This document shows, in pieces, positions 21,335 to 32,100 of a stretch of DNA of 64,000 nucleotides (its first letter is position 1; each line of letters begins with the position of its first letter). Made by a program: the position numbers and the translations under genes. This DNA comes from Canna indica. Taxonomy: Eukaryota; Streptophyta; Magnoliopsida; Zingiberales; Cannaceae. The notes beneath the pieces were generated by a model. The model worked only from the letters and a program-made list of their open reading frames with translations. It was not told the DNA's origin and ran no database searches. The stretch covers positions 12,538,501-12,602,500 of the forward strand of contig CP136891.1 of assembly GCA_034359265.1 (NCBI GenBank), given 5' to 3'.

Positions 21335-22667
21335 AATAGACGAATCTAGCTCAAACTTTTATTTGTATCAATTATATCCCAAATTATCAAATTGATATCA
21401 ATCCTATCCGACGTCAGATGCACGTCAATTTCACCTTTAGGTGATGACGTGACATTTGACTCAGCATATTAAAAATTATTTTTTAATCGCATTGCCACGT
21501 CAGCCGATCATAAAAGAGAGAGTTAATTGACGAATCTAGCCCAAACTATAACCATTTTCACAAATCTAGCCCAAACTTTTATTTGTATCAATCAAACTAT
21601 CAAATTGATATCAATTCTAGCCCGACGTCAGATGCCCACCATTTTCATCATTAGGTGCTGATGTGGCATCTGACTCGGCATATTAAAAATTAATTTTTTA
21701 ATAATCGCATTGCCACATCAGTATTTAATTAAAAATATTTATTTTAAAAAAAATATTTTTAACTTATAGCATATGCCACATCAGCTATTAAAATATTTTT
21801 TTTGACCTTGATTTTGTATATGTGAGGAAAAAGGTTCGTTGCAAAGTCCATAATTCATATTGTCGTGTGAGTGATGTTAAACTTGAACTTTGAATGAAAT
21901 TTGGGTTAGTTGCCCACTTTAAAGAGGCTGTTCAAAACTATGCTATTGCGAATGGTTATAATATCAAATTGTGTAGAATATGCACAAAGAAAATGAAAGC
22001 AAGGTGCGAGGTTGGTTGCCCTTAGAAAATATACGTTAGTTGGATGAAGAGTGAAATGACATTGATTGTGAAGACATATGAAAGTCAAGAATCGAGCGGG
22101 GACAAATTTTAGTCGGGTATTAGGGATTAGGGTCGAATTTGATTAGGGTTTTTTTTTAAAAATATATATTTTAATAACTAACGTGGCATAGGACGTAAGT
22201 TAAATATTTTTTTTTTAAAAAATAAATATTTTTAATTAAATGTTGATGTGACAACACGATTATTAAAAAATTAATTTTAATATGCTGAGTCAGATGCCAC
22301 GTCAGCACCTAACGGTGAAATTGATGGGCATTTGACATCGGGCTAGAATTGATATCAATTTGATAATTTGTGATGTAATTGATACAAATAAAAGTTTATG
22401 CTAGATTTGTGAAAAATGTCGTAGTTTAGGCTAGATTCGTCAATTAACATTTTTTTAATGATCTGTTGACGTGGCAACGTGATTAAAAAAATAATTTTTA
22501 ATATGCTGAGTCGGATGCCACATCAGCACCTAACGGTGAAATTGATGGGCATCTGACGTCGGACTAGAATTGATATCAATTTAATAGTTTGAGATATAAT
22601 TTGATACAAATAAAAATTTAGATTAAATTTATGAAATGTGTTATAATTTGGGCTAGATTCGTCTATT
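21335..22667. mobile_element. Mutator-like element with long, repeated terminal inverted repeats
   Basis: The outer ends are AATAGACGAATCTAGC and, inverted, GCTAGATTCGTCTATT. Inside, long inverted-repeat blocks with GACGAATCTAGCCCAAACT, TTGATATCAATTCTAG and GACTCAGCATATTAAAAATT appear twice on the left (from 21335 and 21532) and twice inverted on the right (from about 22260 and 22480). The 9-base flanks CAATTTAAT (21326-21334) and AAACCTAAT (22668-22676) agree at 6 of 9 positions and may be a decayed target duplication. The interior has a transposase remnant. Confidence 0.7.
21876..22087 (+). pseudogene. MuDR transposase N-terminal DNA-binding domain remnant
   Basis: The plus-strand frame reads MKFGLVAHFKEAVQNYAIAN, ARCEVGCP, a stop (TAG) at the expected Trp, then KIYVSWMKSEMTLIVKTYES. 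This is the pattern of the plant MuDR/DBD_Tnp_Mut domain (FxxxEEFKEAVRNYAV ... C-x3-CPW-x-IYAS ... IKTY). The catalytic domain is absent. Confidence 0.72.
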
Positions 22668-22676
22668 AAACCTAAT

Positions 22677-23198
22677 ATTCTCCGTTGATAATTGGCATTT
22701 CCTGAAGCAGATAGATGTCAAAAAATCTACGCTAGAATGGGCGCGTGTGCTACACATAGATTGCAAGGCGACAGAAAGCTGACCGTGGTGGTCGAGAGAT
22801 GAAAGCTGGAAGACTGGAAGTGAGTTCTTTTGCTATCTTGTATTCTTCCTGTTGCAATTTGAAGAATAAAGACATGCTGCCAACGTTCAACCGTACAATT
22901 TATTGCCTCATTGAAAGCTTGCTCCTACAAGTCTACACGATACGATGATCTCCACCTCCACTGTTTTCCTCTCTCGGATCGAGGTCTCCATCTTCCATTC
23001 TTCCCTTGATCAATGCACCAATTCGAAGCCTTCTCTAAAACGAACGACTCGAGGAGAGGTTACTCCTCACCATCACTGCTTTTAATGCCCGTCACTTCCT
23101 TGTCATCCCTCGGACAATCGTCGCCTACAAGGCTACAATCTTACCATTTATACAGGAAGAGTGCTTCTGTGGTTGCAGCCAGAGGTGTTGAGGTTGCA
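22677..23198. other. Upstream region of the ABCG gene
   Basis: No transposon end was recognised. The region includes an in-frame open stretch from 23013 to the chosen start. I did not find an unambiguous TATA box. Confidence 0.35.
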
Positions 23199-26100
23199 AT
23201 GGAGATAGAAGCACGGCCATCCTGGCTGGATCTCCCAGCAACTGCAGCGGCTTACTTGGTGTGGGAGGATCTGACGGCGGTGCTGCCGAACTATGGGAGC
23301 AGCCGGCCGGTGAAGAAGTTGTTACAGGGATTAAATGGGTATGCGGTACCTGGCCGGATTCTGGCCATCTTGGGGCCCTCCGGCTCCGGCAAGTCTACTC
23401 TCCTTGATTCTTTAGCAGGTAGGTGATTCAGGTTTGGTAAAGCAACTGATACTTTCTTTAGTTTCTTGCTTACCAGTGAGTGCTGTGTTTGTTCTGATAT
23501 GCCTTAACTAATAGGGAGGCTCGGAAGGAACGTTGTTTTGACGGGAAGGGTGCTGCTTAATGGAAAAAAGAGAAGATTGGATTATGGAGCTGTGGTAGGT
23601 TTCTGCCACTGTTAAAGTCTTTCTAGAATTACTTCTTTTAATAAGACAATAAGACAATAAGACATGCATGCTGTTTCCACTTAGGTTCTTTCATTTTTTG
23701 GACAAAGAAGCATGAGAGAAATAAAACTAAATATCATGTGAAAATAATCTGTTTGGATATAGTTGGAAAAACATAATTCAGTTTGATTAGGTGCAGTATA
23801 AAAAGAGTCCTAAAATTGAAAGGTGCCAACTTGCTTAGCTAGCGAAGGGCTTTACCTTCACCTCTTCGTTGCCAGATCTCCCTCTTTTGGGTAAATTGCT
23901 AACTCAAAATCCTTTTCACCTTAGGGTTAAAAACATTTCTCATCTAGTTTCAGTTCATTACCTCTTCTTAGGATATACTGAGAATTCTTTTGATATTCTC
24001 ACTTGGTTTGAGTTTTCTGATAGAGTTCTTGGTAAGTACTGCTACAAAAGTTGTTTTTAGAAATTACCATCTCACGTCTCAACAATCGTTTCACTGTGAT
24101 AAGGAGGGTCTTCCAATATGATTTTTATCCAATTACTTAGTTTCAATTAGAAACTAGATAAATTTGCATGTCTCCCTTGGTTGAGACACAAGAAAATGGA
24201 AGTCAAAGAGGGGGTTTTGGTGAGAGTTATTGTAAATGGGTGTTTCTTTTTTCCTTGGTGTCCTAGGGTCTTCTGTGTGTATGTGGATGAGTTATAGTTC
24301 TCTTTGTCTCCTGGGTTTGTTAATGGCTCTTTCTTTTGGGTCGGAGGAGGATGGATAAGTTCTCATAATCTGTCTTATTTGCTTATAAGAATGTTCTCTT
24401 CATCTGCCTCATGGATGTAGACATTTTTGGTTGAATAATGTGAATTTTGCATGTTTTTCTCTTGCTCTTATTTATTTGTATCTGTGCTTTGTTTAATTCC
24501 ATTCAAGGTTCAGTGCTTTAGAGATCCAAGAATCATCTAACATGTTCTAGGTAGTGCTAGGAAAATTCTCTCAAAAAATTGCATCTAGTTGCTATAAGAA
24601 TGTGACTTCCAATCTGATTTTATCCAATTGTCTTTTTTCAAGTGATGATCACATTAAATTCCTACAGGCATATGTGACACAAGATAGTGTATTTCTTGGA
24701 ACCCTCACAGTCCGTGAAACCATTACCTACTCAGCACACCTGAGGCTCCCGACCACTATGAGCAAGAAAGAGGTGGCAGAAGTTGTTGAAGCCACAATAG
24801 AAGAGATGGGTTTACATGACTGCACCAATCGTGCAATAGGGAATTGGCATTTGAGAGGGATAAGTGGTGGTGAGAAGAAAAGGCTAAGCATTGCTCTTGA
24901 GATCCTAACAAGACCGCGCCTCCTCTTCCTTGACGAGCCAACGAGTGGACTTGATAGTGCCTCAGCTTTCTTTGTGATCCAGACGTTGAAGCAAATTGCC
25001 ATTGATGGCAATAAGACCATCATCACCTCCATACACCAGCCTAGCAGTGAAGTCTTTACTCTCCTTGATGAACTGTGCCTGTTGTCTGGAGGTGAGGCTG
25101 TCTATTTTGGGAATGCTAAGTTGGCTACTCAGGTAACTCAATCTCTCTTTACCAGGGTATTTTCACATTAGATAATTGGTTAGAATCAAACTAGGGGTGG
25201 CAACTGACAGGATTTTTGGTTTAACCTGAAAAACATGCCAAACAAAATCAATTTTCTTTTTTCTATAAAAGGTTCCTTCAAGTTGGAGGTTTCCTATAAA
25301 AATTCCGGTGAACTTGGTTTTCTTGATTTCAGACAGAACTGAACCATTTGATTCAATTCATCCCCTATCAGTTTGGTTCCATTTGGAAAATTGACCAAAA
25401 AAGCTGGTTTTGACAAACCAATCCTTTGTTGATGTCTTGTTGAATATCTGGATTTGGTGTTGTAGTTCTTTGCAGAAGTTGGATTTCCCTGTCCCAGTAG
25501 AAGAAACCCTTCGGATCACTTCCTCAGATGTATAAATTCCGATTTTGATCGTGTAAATGCCACAATGAGAGGCTCTATGAAATTACTTGGGGTATGCATA
25601 TGAATTTACTGATGCTAGTATTTTTTACTTTTCCAAAAAGGAGGAATAATTGTCCGGCGTTGCTGTGTCTTTTGTTCATTAAGGATAAAGAGCCATCTAC
25701 AGATCCGTTGTCAAAGCTAGGCACCTCAGAGATTAAAGCAATTCTCGTCGAGAGGTATATGAGCTCAGAGTATGCAGCCAGGACTCGCAAGCAGATTCAA
25801 GAGATATCCAAGATAGTAAGCTCTTTGAAACTCTTAACACTTATTATAAGCTAAACCAAGTTGGTGTTGACACAAGTTTTTAAGTAATTCAGGTTTAGAT
25901 AGAATGATACCTCTCTTTCAATCAAATTTACTTATCTTCTTTTTCAGTTTCCATAGTGTCAAATGCTAGGTGTCTTTGGATGGCTAATGAGATTTGCTTG
26001 AATTTGATTTGATTTTGAGAATAACCAACGATCCCCTCTTTCCTTATTTGATCACTTCTTAGTCAAGTTTTGTTTCCTTTTTGTTCTGAATTTTTGCTTA

Positions 26101-28281
26101 CCAAATAAATATCGTAAGTTCGTAACCATATAAAAGAAGGGGCAAGGTGAGATATAGAGGTGCTCCAAAGTGCAACAGTGTGCATACTTAGCCTTGGTGA
26201 GAGGCCAAGTCTAGAGAGGGTTTGGAGATACTAATAAGGGTTTTTATGCCAAGATGTTATCCGATTAGTACTTGGAGAACAATAGGTTTGGATGTCAAGA
26301 TGTTTTTAGATTAGTACTAGAAGTGGAATATGTTATGGTGACTTTGTGAGTGCCACTTTGATTGTCTTAAATTTGTTTTTCTGCTCTAGTGAAGATCTTC
26401 CTCTTTCAGTTGTGAATGTAGGCCGAAGTGTTTGAATCATGTGTTGTCTCTGTTGTCTCTGTGTCTTGTGTTTTAGCCTTTATGGATATATCTTTTGTTT
26501 CTTGTGAATGGTTATATTTCTGCTGAACTACTCTGAACAACCAAAACACAAAGTGCTGAAATTTTTCATTTCATTGAAGGAAGGGCTCACAATTGAATCC
26601 AACAAAGGGAGCCAAGCCACTTGGTGGAAGCAGCTCAGAACTCTCACAAAGAGGTCTTTCATCAACATGTCAAGAGACATGGGATACTACTGGTTAAGGC
26701 TCATAATCTACATGTTGGTATCCGTATGTGTGGGCAGCATATACTTTGATGTTGGTACAAGCTATACTGCAATTCTGGCTCGGTCTTCTTGTGGTGCCTT
26801 CGTATCAGGGTTCATGACATTCATGTCAATTGGAGGTTTTCCATCTTTCATTGAAGAGATGAAGGTTTTCATCCACGAAAGGCAAAATGGTCACTATGGA
26901 GTTGCTGTCTTCATCCTCTCCAACTTCCTGTCCTCAACTCCATTCTTGGCTGCAATTGGGCTTGTGAGCGGATCCATAACCTACTACATGGTCAAGTTTA
27001 GGACGGGCTTCGCCTTCGGTCACTATGCCTACTTCACTATAAGTCTGTATGCCAGCATTGCAGTGATAGAGAGCCTGATGATGATTGTGGCATCGCTTGT
27101 GCCTAACTTTTTGATGGGCATTATAACTGGAGCTGGCATCATTGTAAGGGACATATTTCTGAACATTTGAAGAAGAATGGTCATATTCACTTAAGAGTAG
27201 GGCTGACATTTTTGTTCCATGTTGTCTATGGCAGGGAATTATGATGATGACAGCAGGTTTCTTCCGCTTGCTGCCAGACCTTCCTAAGCCAGTTTGGCGA
27301 TATCCCATTTCCTTAATCAGCTATGGATCATGGGCATTGCAGGTAATTGGATGGTTGTATGTTCTCTATTAGACTATCTCGATTAAATTCTTCTGACTCC
27401 TGCTTATGCTGAAGAGAGAGAAAAAAAGATTAAAAGAAAGACCAGTTTAGTTGAACATAGAATGTAAATTAGGCTGTTTCCTAATAGGTTAGGCCTTAAG
27501 ATAACCGACCACAAATGAAAACTTCAATATAATATCTTCAGCTCGTTATTCTTCCAAGTATACTTATTTTTATCCCTCCCTTGTTTAATTGGCAGTATCT
27601 CGTGCTCATGAATCTTAAGATAACTCTTACAGTTCACCTCTCTTGCAATTAGTCTTTTTTTCAAGCTAGATTCAGCTGGATCAAAGAGGGATATTAGGAT
27701 ATAAATGTTTCAAAGGACAAGTACAGCCATTTCTATAGAGTAATTTACCTTCAAAATACTTGGAACGATTCTTTAGTTGAGCAACAACATGTTTATGGTG
27801 TTAGTTAATTACTGAATTGCATTGTGAACAGTAGCTGATCGTTCTATCTGAACTACTGTTTGATTGTGCATCTGGAACAAGTTTGAACACTACTCTCAAT
27901 AGTGATAGAATTCAATGATAGCTTTCCTTTTTGTAGGGGAACTACAAGAATGATCTGATTGGACTCGAGTTCGACCCTTTAGTACCCGGAGATCCCAAAA
28001 TTAGTGGGGAGTACATAATTGAAAACATCTTCGGCATCGACTTGAAGCGGTCAAAATGGATTGATCTAATGGCCATATTTGTTTTGCTTATATCTTACAG
28101 AATAATCTTCTTTCTCATTGTGAAGTTGAGAGAGAAGGCGTCACCGGTTTTCAGAATGATTTATGCAAGAGCAGCTCTGAAGCAATCCACATTAAAAAGG
28201 AGGAAGCACTCCTTCTCATCAAGGTATCCACCACAAAACCCATTGGCTTTGCAGGAAGGCCTCAGCTCTCCACTACCGTGA
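23199..28281 (+). CDS. ABCG half-size transporter, ABCG12/ABCG15-like (cuticular/sporopollenin lipid export clade)
   Basis: This is an intact eight-exon gene for about 679 residues: 23199-23418, 23515-23594, 24668-25132, 25466-25591, 25684-25815, 26580-27143, 27235-27342 and 27937-28281. All junctions are GT-AG and keep frame. The nucleotide-binding domain comes first, with Walker [10 protein letters not shown] (59-67), signature ISGGE (165-169) and Walker B LLFLDE (185-190). A C-terminal membrane domain follows, with [33 protein letters not shown] and the closing [10 protein letters not shown]. This reversed NBD-TMD order defines ABCG half-transporters, which must dimerise at the plasma membrane. 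[15 protein letters not shown] and the [20 protein letters not shown] exon fit the plant clade exporting cuticular lipids or pollen-wall precursors. I chose MEIEA at 23199 because relatives begin MEIE, although the frame is open from 23013. Substrate is inferred. Confidence 0.9.
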
Positions 28282-29167
28282 TATGGCATCAAAATTTGAG
28301 TCAGTATTGTTAGATGATAAAATTACTTATGACAGGAATGCTAGTCTATCACCAATTGACCTATTGGTTGTAAATTTATTCTTTCCTTGTGTGCTACAAA
28401 TATGCTAAACTGCTAGTTATTGTCTGCATGAATAATGACCAAAATGTGGTAACCTCCATGAAATCAGGCTGCTTTATGCAATTTTTAACATGAAAATAGC
28501 AAAGATTGCAGGATTGAGAAAAATGAAGAAGATACGAGATCATGTTTTGTAAAAATAACCAAACTGGAAACATCTACATTTCTGTCTATTGAATTTGACC
28601 ACAGACATGGAAGAATCTGCATAAAGGTCACACAGGCTCATCAGAGTTGTGTTCATTCACTAATCAGTCATTTGAGGATGAATTGGTTTGAACCAAGCTT
28701 GCCACATAAATAAGGGATTGTTCGGTTGCTCATTTGGGAGGCACTATAAACTATACGGCAGCATTTCATCCATGCATTCGCAGGTTAAAGACCATCTCAA
28801 GTGATACAAAGTGTATTTTCAATTGTTGAGGGTCAACCGTCTTACCACAATGTATTGAACTTAACAATTCCAGCTTTATCCAACTTAAAAACATCTAGAA
28901 TTTTACTCAAGAATAAATGATTTTGGTTCTACATAATACTATCTATTTGTGTAACATATGTTCAGGCGTTCAGCTCATGTTGTTATCTCATAATCATATT
29001 ACACTGCGATGAACTGTTCTTCCAAGGTTTTCACCATTACTGAGTTGCCACAAGTTCCGGTAACAAAAATCATCCATATGAAGATGGCGTGGCGTTCAGT
29101 ATCCAATCTTCCCATACAATTTCCATGGCTCAATGATGAATAATTTGGTTCAAGTCCAATCAGAGAA
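28282..29167. other. Convergent intergenic region between ABCG and SPOUT genes
   Basis: This holds the 3' ends of two convergent genes. No additional coding exon or transposon terminus was recognised. Confidence 0.4.
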
Positions 29168-32100
29168 CTATTTTCCACTGTATTGCTGCTCCACTCGCTT
29201 TATTGGCTCTTGGAAATACTGTAAGGATATAAAGATGGCTTCCTGAAAAGATGCAACGTGAGGGAGAACGCTAAGGCAAATACCATAAGTGAAGTGCTGT
29301 TTTGAAACTAGGGAATGTTTATGCAATGTGGAGATACCTCAGTCCTTATGGTTCTGCTTCCTTGAAGTGGGCATGTATTCAAGTAAGAATTGAATACATC
29401 ATGGACATCTTTTCCCTGGCACATCATCATGAACAGGAATGCAATTACTTAATGCACTTCTTGCATTAATAATATCATAAAAAGAAAGTTTGAGCATGTT
29501 ATCTGATACGCCGGTTTAATCCCACGTCAAGAGTATATTGGATGTTATGTTAGTTAATAATACTTGATGGGTATACTACTATCAACTCCACCTTTAGCAT
29601 TAGGCCGCATTAGGCCACTGATTAAAGACTATGAAGTTGATAGGTGATAATTGATATCAAAACAAAATCTAATCATCAACTTAGTGAGGGAGCCTATGTA
29701 AGAAAGGGTTGCCGAGGTTGGAGTGGAGCCACCACTAGGGTAGGTCTCACATGTTGTTGACTAAGGTGTGTTGTTCCGTGCTATGTGTTGATTCATCTTG
29801 GGTCTTGACAATGACATCAAGACTCAAGTGATAGCGACAAACTTGAGCTTAAATATTTTAATTAGGCCGGTGATTTCAGCCTATGAAATTGATAAGCCGA
29901 TTATCCTATCGAGCGGGTTGTAACATGTTATAGTTGTTTAACTCATATATGTGGAGCATAGATCACCTAGACAAACATAAACTTGGTTCTTATACTCAAA
30001 TTTGATGAGTAGGTTTTTGTTCCATCAATGAAGTGGTTATGCCAAACACCATTGAATTGAACGAGGGAGAATGCAAAAGGTCGTTACACATGAGCATTAG
30101 ATCCTAATATATGAATTGAAGTATACTAATGTCATATTGAACTTATCATGATTACGACAAGTGGCATGAAGTTTACCTTCATAAGGTGCAAATTTTCCTA
30201 CAGCAGGACGAACTATGGTACTCAAATGAAAAACATATTGGAAGCATGGTTCATAGCTCTACATTTTTGGGGTCATGGTTCAAAGACTATACTGCACCGA
30301 ACAGTACGGTCAGTTTTACTATTTTTTTAAGAAACTGGTACAAGTGCAGCCCGTATGTGATATACGGGGTATTGTACCACCCGGTACAAGCCTGATTGGA
30401 AAAATTATATACCAGTTCCCAACGGCTAAATAGCTGTTATGACTGATTATAAAGGGGTTTGGAGGGCTATAGCCCCCAAATCCCTTATTTGCCTCCTCCC
30501 ACTACTTTTATTCTCTCATTATCTCTCTCTCTCTCTCTCTCAAAATTCTCACTCTCTCAATTCTTCTCTAAAATCTCTGCCGAAACTCTGTCAAAATGGT
30601 CCCAAAGAGCCAAAACGATCTGCATGGCAGCATTATCAGTTTTACTTGTTTTTTTCTAAAAACTGGTATAAGCCCGACATATGTGAAATACCAAATACCC
30701 AGTACAAGCCCAATTGGAAAAATTCTATACCAGTTCCCAACAGCTAAATAGCTGTTAGGACCGATTTTAGGGGTTTGGGGGGCTATAGCCCCAAACCTCT
30801 TATTTGCTCTCTCCCACTTCTTTTATTCTCTCATTATCTCAATCTCTCTCAAAATTCTCTCAAATCTTCTCTAAAATCTCTATCGAAACTGTCAAAATGG
30901 TTCCAATTAGAGGTGACAATGGCTGGGCCTGCCTATGGACGGCACGGACCCGGTCCAAACGTGGCCGTGCTTGACCTGGCCCGAATTTTTTCGGGCCAGG
31001 CTGGGCACGAGATCCCTTGGGGCACGCGAGCTGTGCTCGGCATGGCCCGTGTCCGTGCTGAGCACGGCATGCGCCAGGCAAGGCCTGGCGCCACCCATGC
31101 CTAGCCTGATGGCCAGGCCCAGCCTGGCGCGAACCAGGCTGGTCTGCGCCTCGCTGGCACAGCCCGACCGACTAAGAGCCTGCCCAGGCCCCCGCCTAGG
31201 TCGGCCCATTGCCACCTCTAGTTCCAATGAAGCAAAACGATCTCGCATGGCAGCATTGTCATTGATTGGAGAGAGACACCATTAGCAATGTAGTGGATAC
31301 ATTGCTCAACAGCGGAGAGATCATGATCATCCAATTGAAGCAGTATTTGATCGGAGGATATCCCTACATGTCTAAATGCTCGAAAGCACCAACCAAAGTC
31401 CAAAAGAACGACAAGCGAAACCAATGTATCCATTAAAAAATCATGTATTTTCATTTGTAATCTATGGATATGAATCATTTTAAACTAGGAATTTGTAGAC
31501 TAAAATGAGATGTTTCTATGCTTTATTAGTGTATTGTGAATGTTTTGTACTCAGTTTAATTCAAAAATTGTACGGGTATAGTTTGGTACACTCTAATAAC
31601 CAGACGGTTACTAAATTAAGTACCGGTATGAGATTTTAAACCATGTATAGGAGATTTTTAATCTAGATGTTCTTAGGTCAACTGCCTATTCTTTTACGTA
31701 CCTTCAAGCTACTATCTTCTTCTATACACTCTTCCAAACCCGCAAGTCCACCAAATACAATTAAAAGGTGTCTGCAAGAATTCATTAGTTAATTAGTCAG
31801 GAAAAAGGGATGAATAACAAAGATAATAAGTTAATCCTTAGCCTTGGTCTCATAGAAAATTAAATTAAACTTCATGAAAGATGTGAGGTTTGAATCTGTT
31901 ACCAGAAAGATGACTCATAGAATTATATTAAAGAACTAAGGAAACTAAATAATAAATGCTTCTGTCGGAGGAAAATAAAATTTACCAAAGCACATTTTTG
32001 CACTATGAGAGAACAGTAAACTAAGCAAATATAGGCTCATGAATATTACTAAATTAGTTATTAGCATGGTTATCAAAATCGCGAGTCAACTCGTAAACTC

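Larger units (their letters stand above)
30274..31645. mobile_element. Non-autonomous hAT relic with duplicated promoter/leader, in a SPOUT intron
   Basis: The ends read CATGGTTCAAAG (30274) and TTTTAAACCATG (31645), imperfect inverted repeats like those of the left-edge hAT gene. No matching 8-bp flanks are seen (TTTGGGGT against TATAGGAG), so the insertion is old or truncated. Inside, a unit with GGAAAAATTNTATACCAGTT, the GGGCTATAGCCC TATA hairpin, a CTCTCTC leader and the start context GTCAAAATGG occurs twice (about 30313-30650 and 30641-31290). The second copy is split by the MITE at 30908. It lies 56 bases from exon 9 of the SPOUT gene. Confidence 0.62.

Noticed and set aside
25188..25460. 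hAT-like terminus TAGGGGTGGCAA in an ABCG intron
   Set aside because: I could not find the inverted partner end or an 8-bp duplication within the intron, so it is at most a fragment.
30935..31285. Open frames rich in Ala, Arg and Pro on both strands
   Set aside because: They are translations of the GC-rich MITE interior, which has perfect target duplications and no protein motif.
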